Source: Cupriavidus basilensis
GTDB taxonomy: Bacteria > Pseudomonadota > Gammaproteobacteria > Burkholderiales > Burkholderiaceae
Length of the DNA stretch: 64,000 nt
Direction: 5' to 3'
Assembly (NCBI RefSeq): GCF_008801925.2
Contig: NZ_CP062804.1
Span: 2,046,001-2,110,000 of the forward strand
Both the position numbers and the translations under genes were made by a program. Positions 17,854-25,758 of this stretch are shown one piece after another (positions within the stretch are counted from its first letter, which is position 1; each line of letters begins with the position of its first letter). The notes beneath the pieces were generated by a model. That model saw nothing but the letters and a program-made list of their open reading frames with translations. It was not told the DNA's origin and did not search any database.

Positions 17854-18355
17854 GGTGCTGCTGCCGGTTGTGCGTGGCACGGCGCGCGCGGCGCGCCAGC
17901 CTGAGTTCGAGGCGGACCACCTGCTCCACCACCAGCGCCGTCACCACCATCACCGCGAGCGTGCTCAAGGCAATCACGGCGCAGATCCGCCAACCCTGAT
18001 GCCGGACCAGCTCCGGATACTGCACCACCGCCAGCACCGCCGGGATAAAGAACAGCAACATCTCGCCCAGCAGCCAGTCCGCCCCGCGACGCACCCAGCC
18101 ACCGCGCACCGCCCCGCTGAACAGCAGCGCGGCCAAGGCCAGGAGCCCAAGCAAACCAGCCGGCAATGGCAACCCCAGCCGCCCGCGCAGCCAGTCCGCC
18201 AGCAGCCACAGGGCCGACAGCGCCACCACCTGGGTCAGCGCGATGGCGCCAGTGCGCAGGCGGGCACCGGGTGGCTGCGGCAAGGTCGCGGAGGTGGAGG
18301 TGGAGGTGGAGGTGGAGGTAGAAGTGGATGAAGTGACAGTCACAGCGCGTGGCAT
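17846..18355 (-). CDS. lrgA: LrgA/CidA-family holin-like protein with Ser/Thr repeat
   Basis: The 169-residue protein contains the four-helix CidA/LrgA (YohJ) domain: LPLPAGLLGLLALAALL, the charged segment WVRRGADWLLGEMLLFFIPAVLAVVQY, and a final helix. It is longer than typical family members because an N-terminal Thr-Ser repeat, encoded by five copies of a hexanucleotide, precedes the membrane domain. A tail rich in Arg and His (RLARRARRATHNRQQHHA) follows the last helix. It forms an operon with lrgB and is divergent from a LysR regulator, the arrangement known for cidABR. Confidence 0.88.
   Translation of the reverse strand: MPRAVTVTSSTSTSTSTSTSTSATLPQPPGARLRTGAIALTQVVALSALWLLADWLRGRLGLPLPAGLLGLLALAALLFSGAVRGGWVRRGADWLLGEMLLFFIPAVLAVVQYPELVRHQGWRICAVIALSTLAVMVVTALVVEQVVRLELRLARRARRATHNRQQHHA
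18290..18319 (+). repeat. (GGAGGT)5 hexanucleotide microsatellite in lrgA
   Basis: Five perfect copies of GGAGGT on the plus strand encode a Thr-Ser repeat in the N-terminal region of LrgA. Because the unit is six bases, slippage would change length without shifting the frame. Confidence 0.85.
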
Positions 18356-18447
18356 CGGAACATTCAAGCTATGGCGCCACGCAAGGCGTGGCAGTGACGC
18401 TAGTGTACGAAGCGCACTTCGATATATAAAATGAATATAAATTATTG

Positions 18448-18467
18448 ATTCGATGCCATATTGGAAT
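18448..18467. promoter_or_regulatory. palindromic candidate LysR site between lrgA and its regulator
   Basis: ATTC-N12-GAAT, enclosing a central CCATATTGG palindrome, lies in the AT-rich divergent intergenic region (18356-18511). Its position between the two start codons fits a LysR-type operator, but this is based on symmetry only. Confidence 0.4.
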
Positions 18468-18511
18468 GGCAAGCCGTGATCACCCACGCACGCCACATCC
18501 GAGGAGCCCCC

Positions 18512-19408
18512 ATGGATATCCGCGCCCTGCGCTACTTCGTTGAAGTCGTCCGCCAGAACGGCTTCACCCGCGCCGCCGAAACCCTGCATGTGACCCAGCC
18601 GACCATCAGCAAGATGGTCAAGAGCCTGGAAGACGAACTCGGCGGCCCGCTGCTGCTGCGCGAAGGCCGCACGGTACAGCTCACCGACGCCGGCGAGGTC
18701 GTCTTCGCCCGCAGCCAGGCCGTGCTGGCCGAAGTGGCACGCCTGCGCCAGGAAGTCGCCGAGGTAGACGGCATGGCGCGCGGCGAGCTCAAGGTAGGCA
18801 TCCCGCCCATGGCCGGCCGCTACCTCGCCCCGGTGATCGGCGCCTATCGCCGCCAGTACCCCGGCGTCAAGCTGCGGCTCAGCGAGCAAGGCGGCCGCGC
18901 GCTGGAAGAAGGCGTAGCCACGGGCCAGCTCGACCTCGGCGTCACGGTGCTGCCCGCCGCCGTAGCCGGCCTGGCCAGCCTCACCGTGACCCGCCAGGCA
19001 CTGGTTGCGGTATTTCCCGCCGAGCGCGCACCACGCCGCGCCGGCGCGGTCCGGCTAACCGACCTCGCCACCCTGCCCTTCGTCCTGTACGAAGACGACT
19101 TCGTGCTATATCGCGTCATCCTGGACGCCTGCGAAGCCGCTGGCTTTACACCGCAGATTGCCGGGCAGAGCCGGCATTGGGACTTTATCGGCGAACTGGT
19201 CGCCGCCGATGTGGGCGTCGCCATCCTGCCTGCGCCAATTGCCGGGCAACTGGATCCCGAGCGGGTAGCGATCCGGCCCCTGGTTGTACCTGAGCTGGTG
19301 TGGGAACTGGGGCTGGTCTGGCGGGAGGGATATTTGTCACGCGCGGCACGCGCCTGGCTGGCTTGTTGTGAGGAGGCGTTTGGGGCGGGGCGAAAGGATG
19401 CGGTATGA
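18512..19408 (+). CDS. LysR-family regulator, CidR-like
   Basis: The 298-residue protein has the N-terminal winged HTH of LysR regulators (residues 1-60, MDIRALRYFVEVV...TRAAETLHVTQPTISKMVKSLEDELG) and a two-lobed periplasmic-binding-like effector domain. The start at 18512 follows GAGGAG at 18501-18506. It is divergent from lrgAB, the position of CidR in many Gram-negative and Gram-positive bacteria, where it activates the holin-like operon in response to carbon overflow metabolites. That role is inferred from context. Confidence 0.9.
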   Translation: MDIRALRYFVEVVRQNGFTRAAETLHVTQPTISKMVKSLEDELGGPLLLREGRTVQLTDAGEVVFARSQAVLAEVARLRQEVAEVDGMARGELKVGIPPMAGRYLAPVIGAYRRQYPGVKLRLSEQGGRALEEGVATGQLDLGVTVLPAAVAGLASLTVTRQALVAVFPAERAPRRAGAVRLTDLATLPFVLYEDDFVLYRVILDACEAAGFTPQIAGQSRHWDFIGELVAADVGVAILPAPIAGQLDPERVAIRPLVVPELVWELGLVWREGYLSRAARAWLACCEEAFGAGRKDAV

Positions 19409-19461
19409 GCTGATGCGTTGGGACTAGCAGTTCTTGACCGATGGCGCACAAAGGAAACACA

Positions 19462-19974
19462 ATGAAGCTCACCAGCAAGATCTCCCACTATGACAGCAGA
19501 TGGCCTGCGCTCTTCCTCACCGAGAAAGAGCGCATAGCGAAGGGCCTTGGCACCGAACTTGTCGGTATTTATCACATCGGAAGCACCGCTGTTCCTGGAC
19601 TCGCGGCCAAGCCAGAGATCGACCTCTTGATTGAGGTCTCAGAACATCGCAACGAGCCAACCCGAGACAGTTTCATGAGCGCACTGGGTTACATTCGGGG
19701 CAGCGATCTGTCAGCCGGGCACCATTTCTATCGTCGCGATATAGATGGGGTGCGAACGCACAAGGTACATGTATGTGTCAGTGGCCACTGGCAGATTGAG
19801 AGAATGCTCCGATTTCGCAATCTTCTTAGGAACGATCCCGCCATTCGACAGCAGTACCAGGATTTGAAATTTGAGCTCGAAGCCAGCAACCGCGGCGGTA
19901 TCGCCGAGTACCTTGCGAAGAAGGCCCCCTTTATTGATGCCTTGATGGGATCGCGTCCAAGTTCAGCGAAGTGA
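19462..19974 (+). CDS. GrpB-family (UPF0157) nucleotidyltransferase-fold protein
   Basis: The 170-residue protein carries the GrpB signature: VGIYHIGSTAVPGLAAKPEIDLLIEV (about residues 33-58), in which GST and the following D form the nucleotidyltransferase core, and a VHVCVSG plus LRFRNLLRN block. The biochemical role of the family is unclear; some members are CoA-related or GTP-dependent. The ATG at 19462 is preceded by AAGGA; an upstream in-frame ATG at 19441 is less well placed. It begins an accessory region of lower GC. Confidence 0.85.
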   Translation: MKLTSKISHYDSRWPALFLTEKERIAKGLGTELVGIYHIGSTAVPGLAAKPEIDLLIEVSEHRNEPTRDSFMSALGYIRGSDLSAGHHFYRRDIDGVRTHKVHVCVSGHWQIERMLRFRNLLRNDPAIRQQYQDLKFELEASNRGGIAEYLAKKAPFIDALMGSRPSSAK

Positions 19975-20125
19975 TAATGGCGCAAGGGAGAGGTCAAGAC
20001 CGATCTATAACAGCCTCCTTCCTGCCACGACGGCTTCGACGGCGGCCTTATGGATCGACAAGTCCAGACGAGATAGTTTCGGATTCACGTGGCTCTGTCG
20101 AGCGGCCGCGATTGGCGACAGCAGC

Positions 20126-20299
20126 CTATGAAACCTTCTTCGCAGCCTGAATATGGCCGGCGGACATCAGGAATTCAACGGATCTACCAAACGGACGCTC
20201 CATGTCCGGCGGCTCAACCGACATGGTCAACCTTGGCATGGACATTTGGTCGAGTAGCGAATCGCAAAGCTCGGCGTAAGCTGTCCACAACCTGTGCAT
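20126..20299 (-). CDS. possible small protein (57 residues)
   Basis: An open frame starts at ATG 20299 and stops with TAG at 20126-20128. The peptide is helical and Met-rich (LWTAYAELCDSLLDQMSMP...SVEFLMSAGHIQAAKK) and looks protein-like. An upstream GAAGGA is too close to the ATG to be an ideal ribosome binding site. It sits 38 bp downstream of the NUDIX gene on the same strand and could be a third member of that unit or a gene fragment. Confidence 0.35.
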   Translation of the reverse strand: MHRLWTAYAELCDSLLDQMSMPRLTMSVEPPDMERPFGRSVEFLMSAGHIQAAKKVS

Positions 20300-20337
20300 T
20301 CCTTCAGCGGGAGTACGGGGTTATCTCGGCGGACCGC

Positions 20338-20766
20338 TCAAGCCGGCCTGGTTAGCGCTCCGATTCGCACACGAACCTCGCGTAAAGCCGATTGAAAGAG
20401 CGGGTGGCATTGTTCGGGCAAGTCCCGCTGCAGCGGGTGCCAATAAAATGCAAACGTGTGGCCGCCGTCGTCGCTAGTCTCGAAGGTCCACTCGTCAGGC
20501 AATTCCGCCCCCGACTCGCACAGTTGGAAAGACCAGATCTGTTCCTGATAGGACGCGTTCCAAAGGCCGAGATCCGAAACCACGTGAGCGTCGCAAATAC
20601 CTGACTCTTCACAGAGCTCACGAATTGCTGCCTCCGGCGAAGACTCACCGTGCTCAATGGTGCCCTTTACCAACTGGTGGCCTGCGGCAGGATGCTTGAA
20701 TGCGAGGATATGTACGATACCGTGACGACTGTGCAAAACAATCGGGCACGCTTTTGTTGCGATCAT
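20338..20766 (-). CDS. NUDIX hydrolase
   Basis: The 142-residue protein contains a complete Nudix box, G-x5-E-x7-REL-x-EE-x-G, at about residues 35-57 (GTIEHGE, then REL-C-EESG). The residues needed for magnesium binding are all present. Nudix enzymes hydrolyse nucleoside diphosphates linked to another moiety; the acidic loop that would define a substrate cannot be read. It neighbours small P-loop kinases and a GrpB gene in what looks like an accessory nucleotide-metabolism cluster. Confidence 0.85.
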   Translation of the reverse strand: MIATKACPIVLHSRHGIVHILAFKHPAAGHQLVKGTIEHGESSPEAAIRELCEESGICDAHVVSDLGLWNASYQEQIWSFQLCESGAELPDEWTFETSDDGGHTFAFYWHPLQRDLPEQCHPLFQSALREVRVRIGALTRPA

Positions 20767-20805
20767 GTGGCTCCTTGAATAAATTCCTCAGGAAAACTCA
20801 CAGTG

Positions 20806-21342
20806 TTAACGTCGATCGCTAAACACGGCAGACCTTGAACCAGTTCTGGATGCGATATCTTCGTAGGTACTCACCGTGAGAGTCTTCTCTAACAGCTCGG
20901 GGTGGGATTGAAAAAATCCGGAAAGCTTGGCTGGATAGCTGCTCGTAAACCGAATCAGCTCAATAGTATTTGAGAATGTCTCGACTGGTCCAGCTACGCG
21001 AAATTTGCTCTGCACATAGCGCTTGAGTATCCTCAAAACGCGCACGTACAAAGACGTCTGGATCATCAGGATCCAATTCGCATCCCGGAAGAACGGAAGC
21101 AAGCGCTTGTCATATGATCCCTCGACAATCCAGCATTTCCCCGATCTCACCCGTTCCGTGGCCTCATCAATCAATTCGTTCGATCGCTTCAAATAATCGC
21201 CGCTATCCATGTCCCAGTAGATTTCATCGAACGGGATGTGTGGGATACCCGTCTCTCGCGACAGGCGACGTGCGAGCGTGGTTTTTCCCGCACCGGAAGG
21301 GCCAATGAAACATATTTTTAGATTCCCATTTTTCGCTGACAT
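20806..21342 (-). CDS. P-loop kinase, adenylate-kinase-like topology modulator (FlaR-type)
   Basis: The 178-residue protein has a Walker A motif GPSGAGKTT at about residues 14-22, followed by LARRLSRETGIPHIPFDEIYWD, the typical arrangement of the FlaR/adenylate-kinase-like branch ('DNA topology modulation protein' family), where the DxxYW segment follows strand 2. A WIVEGSYDKRL segment also fits. Its substrate is unknown. It lies between NUDIX and shikimate-kinase-like genes on the same strand. Confidence 0.78.
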   Translation of the reverse strand: MSAKNGNLKICFIGPSGAGKTTLARRLSRETGIPHIPFDEIYWDMDSGDYLKRSNELIDEATERVRSGKCWIVEGSYDKRLLPFFRDANWILMIQTSLYVRVLRILKRYVQSKFRVAGPVETFSNTIELIRFTSSYPAKLSGFFQSHPELLEKTLTVSTYEDIASRTGSRSAVFSDRR

Positions 21343-21613
21343 ATCGATACTCTCTTAATGTGCGTCTGCCTAGAATCGAGGCTCTCAGCATGAGCGAGGT
21401 GGATAGATTAGGCCCACGATTATCGCCAATCCAGATTGCGATGTCGACTGGTAGCGCTGGCGCGCGGTTCTTTCTGTTCGCGCACACCGTGTCATTGTGT
21501 GTGGATAAGCGAGAGCCGCCAGAATCGTCCGCCTGGCCTGAACGTCTCAGAGTAGCCGGGATCGGCGGTGCAGGTGGACGACGGTAGCCGCATTTTCCCT
21601 TTGCCAACCGCGC

Positions 21614-22168
21614 CTACTTAAGGAGCACGATACGTCCGCGCACAAACCGCTCAATCTGCGACGCCGTTTTGTCTGGCGCAGCATCGCTTCGAAACCGGGC
21701 GCATGACAACGCCATGAATTTTGGAAATCGCTCTCGTATCCGTCGCTCCTCGCTTGCCCTGTCACCGGGTAGATACGGTCTCAAAAGTTGCCGTTGCACG
21801 ATGATCTCGACACACGGCTCCAACTCGAATGCTGGCAGCAGCAAGGAGGTCAGTGCATTCGATTCGATGGCGCTACGCAGAGCCTGATACTCGTGGTCAA
21901 TGTCTTCTGGGTACATCAGAAAGCCCGAGGATAGGGCCAAAACCGTGGGGGCTGCGAGCGAGCACCTGACCCTCCGGTAAACAGAAATATTCTGCTTCGC
22001 ATAAAGCACGTAGCCCAACGTTGCGATGAACGCGCCGATGTTCCCTTCGAATGACATGAAGCGCTCGTCCAGGTCGATGAACTGCCACCCGAGCCGCTGA
22101 GCCAGGACGGGACCGACAGAGGTCTTCCCGGCTCCGCCGGGCCCGACGAGATGAAGAACGCTTGTCAA
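21614..22168 (-). CDS. shikimate-kinase-like P-loop protein
   Basis: The 184-residue protein opens with LVGPGGAGKTSVG (Walker A, residues 8-16) followed by LAQRLGWQFIDLDERF, the DxD-containing segment characteristic of shikimate kinases, and an IGAFIATLGY helix. The lid/adenine region RPYLPGDRASEERRIRERFP resembles the LID of AroK-like proteins. Shikimate-binding residues are not all recognisable, so it is more likely a paralogue of unknown specificity than the housekeeping AroK. Confidence 0.72.
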   Translation of the reverse strand: MTSVLHLVGPGGAGKTSVGPVLAQRLGWQFIDLDERFMSFEGNIGAFIATLGYVLYAKQNISVYRRVRCSLAAPTVLALSSGFLMYPEDIDHEYQALRSAIESNALTSLLLPAFELEPCVEIIVQRQLLRPYLPGDRASEERRIRERFPKFMALSCARFRSDAAPDKTASQIERFVRGRIVLLK

Positions 22169-22399
22169 TTTTCACCAAAGCACGAATCTGCGTGAGTTTT
22201 TAGGCAATACAGGTGGTAGGAGTCAAGGAAAATTAGCGCGTACAACGCCTAGCACCTCCCCAGCGTACGGCATCGCACAGACTTCCGCTACAGCGGCACG
22301 TAACATACCTTTTCGGCCCCCCCGGCCCATCAGCCGGCAGAGCAGTTGCACCGCCGATTCTGCCAACGCTGGTGTTTGCCATTGCCATCAGGAGTAGCC

Positions 22400-22579
22400 A
22401 TGACGACAGAAGCTGAGAAGAAGCTGTGGGCAGAGTTCGACGATATCGCATCCAAGAGCGAGAATGAAGACGTTCAATCCATAGTCAAGGCCATCAAGCT
22501 GCATGCGCAAGTGATGAGCCTTCGGCTCGGTGCTCTTGAGGCGAACGCAAATAGCTCGGCCAAGCATCCGGCAAAGTGA
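22400..22579 (+). CDS. small hypothetical protein (59 residues)
   Basis: ATG 22400 is preceded by AGGAG at good spacing. The peptide is charged and helical (EKKLWAEFDDIASKSENEDVQSIVKAIKLHAQV), with no signal. I do not recognise it; it could be a small regulatory or toxin-antitoxin protein. It stands alone upstream of an IS30 transposase remnant. Confidence 0.5.
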   Translation: MTTEAEKKLWAEFDDIASKSENEDVQSIVKAIKLHAQVMSLRLGALEANANSSAKHPAK

Positions 22580-22801
22580 CGCGGGCCGGTGCGATCGCCT
22601 CGTGCCTGGCACGGCAGGCCCTTGCACTGCCCCATCGACACCTGCCTCCCTGGGCTTGCACAAGAAACCCATGCAAATGCACACTAGCGTACCGACCTGA
22701 TCCCTGTCCGCGCCCATTGTTGGGTTAGATGCCGATCCGACAAGCATGGAGTCCTTCGAGATGGATGCAAGCCCAATCTCGCAATCTCGACGTCACAGAT
22801 T

Positions 22802-22939
22802 GATGAGGAGGAGCAACTCGGCCTTTGCGCGGACGAAGCGAAGGCGATAGCAAGGCGACTGAATGAACGCCCGTGCAAGACACTAAACTTCGATACACCG
22901 GCTGAACGATTCCATCAAGCTGTTTCATCGACGGGTTGA
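22802..22939 (+). mobile_element. IS30-family transposase 3' remnant
   Basis: A plus-strand frame ending at TGA 22937-22939 reads ADEAKAIARRLNERP, KTLNFDTPAERF and ends SSTG. This is the C-terminal signature of IS30-family transposases (LNxRPRKTLxFxTPAExF). The DDE domain and N-terminal HTH are absent, so only the last ~45 codons remain. It marks an old insertion in this accessory region, adjacent to the stop-interrupted Imm33-like gene. Confidence 0.75.
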
Positions 22940-23037
22940 ATCTGCCACCAACGACGGCCATCCGATCGAGCTACTCTCTACGCAAAGCCCAAGTCAATCC
23001 GGGCTCAATTCGAGCGCTGCTGCCGGTGCCGATTCAG

Positions 23038-23751
23038 CTAGCTAAGGTATGAGCCGGGTATTTGCTTCAGTTCTCCATCTGGTCCGAGTACCCCGATGGA
23101 TGCGTTGTCTACGGCAACTTGGAGACCCGATGGCACCGCGAAGAACTTGGCCAAATCTGGCCGGTCAACACCGAGTTGATAGAGCGAGGTTTTGAAGAAG
23201 CGTGTCGGGTCCTGTGAACCAGCGTTGTCGTCCAAGTCTGTGAGCCACCAGCCAGAGTCCGTGTCCTGGCCGGGTCCGCGCGTCAGCAGTATTCGCCTTG
23301 CAGTCTTGTAGTTCACGTGCACGACAGCGCTCTGGCGCAACGATGGAAAGTGAGGTTCCACCTGAGGCGAGAGGCTTTGAACCATATCTTTCTGATGGCG
23401 TAGGTGCATCAGCGTGCTGTCAACCGCGTCAATGAACTTCACAGGGACAACCCTCATATCGGGCTCCATCACCCGTAGATATCCGGCCGGCCCCTCTTCG
23501 AGCATCGTGAGCATCCATCCGACTTGCAGGCTCTCACCGCCTCGGAATCTCTCGCCGTCGGCAACCCGCTGTTAAAGAAATCTTAGAAACCAAGTGACAT
23601 CGTCTGTCGGAACCACGCGGTTTGATACCCGAACCTGAAATTCCGGATGATTGAACCGCTTGCAAGCTGTAGTCGCGTAGACCACTGCGGCATTTGGTTC
23701 CTCCAGAGGTACCTTTTTGCCGAACGACGAGAACAGTGAGCGAAGACGCAT
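23038..23751 (-). pseudogene. Imm33/DUF2185-like protein gene with an in-frame TAA
   Basis: A minus-strand frame starts at ATG 23751 (MRLRSLFSSFGKKVPLEE), is interrupted at codon 60 by TAA (23574-23572), then continues in the same frame for another ~177 codons to 23038. The sequence across the stop reads naturally (VTWFLRFL-stop-QRVADGERFRGG), so a single base change, for example GAA or CAA to TAA, would explain it. The C-terminal part (DSGWWLTDLDD, RPDLAKFFAVPSGLQVAVD) resembles immunity protein Imm33/DUF2185 domains. An ATG at 23514 could still express the 158-residue C-terminal part. Confidence 0.65.
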
Positions 23752-23763
23752 GATTCCCCTGTT

Positions 23764-24072
23764 TCAGGTGACTGGCGGCACAACAGATACTGAATGGCCG
23801 CAGTCTAAAGGCCCTTCCTGGCCGGATTTGTCAACAAACGACAGCTCCTTGATCACGGCAGCGGAATCGATGAACGCTGAAACCTGAGTCGCGGCGGATG
23901 GCATCAGCATCCGATATTCATCACTCAAAAATTCCGTGACCTCGACCTCCGACCACGGACCGAGCGACGCCGTATAGTCGCAGAATTCCTCCTGGATCTC
24001 ACGCCATGACAAGTAGGGCTTTCTCGACAGAATTATTCTCGTGCCCGCGTAGATGATGTGGATAAACGCCAT
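23764..24072 (-). CDS. hypothetical protein (102 residues)
   Basis: ATG 24072 is preferred (MAFIHIIYAGTRIILSRKPY); an in-frame TTG at 24117 could extend it by 15 residues. The sequence is mixed alpha/beta with EEFCDYTASLGPWSEVEVTEFLSDEY and no signal peptide. It lies 55 bp after the HEAT-repeat gene and 12 bp before the Imm33-like gene, all on the minus strand, so the three probably form one operon. I do not recognise a family. Confidence 0.55.
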   Translation of the reverse strand: MAFIHIIYAGTRIILSRKPYLSWREIQEEFCDYTASLGPWSEVEVTEFLSDEYRMLMPSAATQVSAFIDSAAVIKELSFVDKSGQEGPLDCGHSVSVVPPVT

Positions 24073-24126
24073 GGATAGTCGATACTCGATGTGCACTATA
24101 TCTGTTCTTGGCCGCAAGCGATCTTC

Positions 24127-25530
24127 TCAAGCCGCGACGCCCACTTCAAGCAAGCGCCGCGCAAGCAATGCCTGCGAGCGGTTCGCGAGATTGCACAGCA
24201 ACGTCATCATGCCCGGCTGCGCCAACACTTCCATATGCGCGGGACTCGGCCGCGTCCAGCTACTCCCTTCCGTAGCAAGCCATATGTCAATAGCCCAAGC
24301 CAGATCCTCACGAGTTCGCTCATCCGGCTCGCATAGCTGCCCCACAAAGGCAACGCAAACCAGATAGTCCCATTTCTCCCGCCTGGCAATCCTCAGCGCC
24401 GTGATGTGATCTCCGTATTGCTCGAGCATGCCGCGTAGCTGGGCGAGCGAGACAAAAGCACCATGCCTTACGCACAGAAGAGCGGCAGTCCTGCGAACCC
24501 GGCGAGAGGGGTCTTGCATGGCGCGAGCGGCGATATCGTCTTTGGTGGCCGGCGCGAGCTTCGCCATGAGAATCAGGGCCTGCGCGCGCACCTCCACGTG
24601 CGCCGATTGTGTGTGCTGCCCAATGACTGGCAACGCCTCTTTGCCTTGCAGTTCCCCGAGTAGAGACAACACCGCTCTGATCTGCCCGGGTCTCAGGCGT
24701 CCCGAATCCAGGGTGTCGACGCAGTGACGCAAGACATCAAAGCCGCGCTGCATCAGCCACCGCGCCGTGCTATAGCGCAGGCTGCCCTGGGGATCAAGGA
24801 GCGCGCGCTTAGCGAAGTCCATGGCAGCGTGGTCGTCTTGCTCAAGGATGGACCGCAGGGCGGCGCGGCGCACAGGCCCAAAGGTAGATGTCATTGCCAG
24901 TTCAATGCAACGCTGCTGCTCCGCGTGCGGAACCTTGTCGATCAGATTTGCTGCCTGACGGGCAAGAACAATATCGCCGGATGCCAAGCCAAGCCTAACA
25001 AGGTCGACGATAGACTGGAGCCCATGATCGAGGCAAACGGCAAATGCGGCGCGGCGCAGCCTCATATCCGTGCTGGACAGTGCGCCGGAGATAGCTGCGC
25101 TGCCGCCTGCCTGGACAAGCTGCTGTTCGAATTTGGCAAGCCAGGGGCCATGATCGGTGCGCATTGCCTGGGTCAGGCTCCGGAGCTTCGGTAGCAGCGG
25201 CGCGAAGAGTTCGGCCGGCGTCGTCGCAAGCAGCGTGAGCAGCCCATCGCCGGCGACCTTGCGAACCTGGGGCACCCAGTCGTTCAGGCGGTCTGCGATG
25301 GGCGCAAGGAATCGCGGGTCGCCGATTTCCACGCACCGGGCAATGCCTGCCTCCCTTACGTAGCCGGAATAGTGGCAAATCGCCTCCGCCAGCAGTTCGC
25401 GATCATCGGTGGCCGCGATCCGCGCGAGCGCGGCCCGAAGAGGAACCGGATTGCTCTTGGGGAAGTAGATTGTCTCGTGCGGTGCATGCGCAGGAGGCCG
25501 TAGGCAGAAGATCTTTGGGATCAGACTCAT
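24127..25530 (-). CDS. HEAT-repeat protein (467 residues)
   Basis: The protein consists almost entirely of paired helices of HEAT/PBS-lyase type, e.g. WVPQVRKVAGDGLLTLL, MRLRRAAFAVCLDHG, TFGPVRRAALRSILEQDD, HVEVRAQALILMAKLAP and PSRRVRRTAALLCVRHG. Such solenoids act as protein-binding scaffolds. No enzymatic domain or signal peptide is visible. It is followed by a hypothetical gene and the Imm33-like pseudogene, a context that would suit a polymorphic-toxin or secretion-effector accessory role, but this is inference. Confidence 0.8.
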   Translation of the reverse strand: MSLIPKIFCLRPPAHAPHETIYFPKSNPVPLRAALARIAATDDRELLAEAICHYSGYVREAGIARCVEIGDPRFLAPIADRLNDWVPQVRKVAGDGLLTLLATTPAELFAPLLPKLRSLTQAMRTDHGPWLAKFEQQLVQAGGSAAISGALSSTDMRLRRAAFAVCLDHGLQSIVDLVRLGLASGDIVLARQAANLIDKVPHAEQQRCIELAMTSTFGPVRRAALRSILEQDDHAAMDFAKRALLDPQGSLRYSTARWLMQRGFDVLRHCVDTLDSGRLRPGQIRAVLSLLGELQGKEALPVIGQHTQSAHVEVRAQALILMAKLAPATKDDIAARAMQDPSRRVRRTAALLCVRHGAFVSLAQLRGMLEQYGDHITALRIARREKWDYLVCVAFVGQLCEPDERTREDLAWAIDIWLATEGSSWTRPSPAHMEVLAQPGMMTLLCNLANRSQALLARRLLEVGVAA

Positions 25531-25536
25531 TTCCGT

Positions 25537-25671
25537 TCAATCGTAGGTTTGTTGACAAATTCCCTGCCTCACAACGCGGTTTTCTACAAGGAAGAGGCCC
25601 TGTAGATTCCCCTGCGGGCCTGCGGACGAGACCAGCATCAAAAATGCCAGAGCAAGAAAACGAACGTTCAT
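25537..25671 (-). CDS. possible small exported peptide (44 residues)
   Basis: An ATG at 25671 begins MNVRFLALAFLMLVSSAGPQ, a clear signal-peptide-like sequence, followed by about 24 residues (GLFLVENRVVRQGICQQ). The stop is 6 bp before the HEAT-repeat gene start, suggesting an operon. No obvious ribosome binding site or family is seen, and it may be the 5' remnant of a larger gene. Confidence 0.35.
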   Translation of the reverse strand: MNVRFLALAFLMLVSSAGPQGNLQGLFLVENRVVRQGICQQTYD

Positions 25672-25758
25672 CGACGTAATCGGAGTTATTCCGGACAAGT
25701 TTCTGTAGCTTGCTAGTTCCAATCCGAGATTGAACCGGTGCCTCTGCCGATCGAGCCA

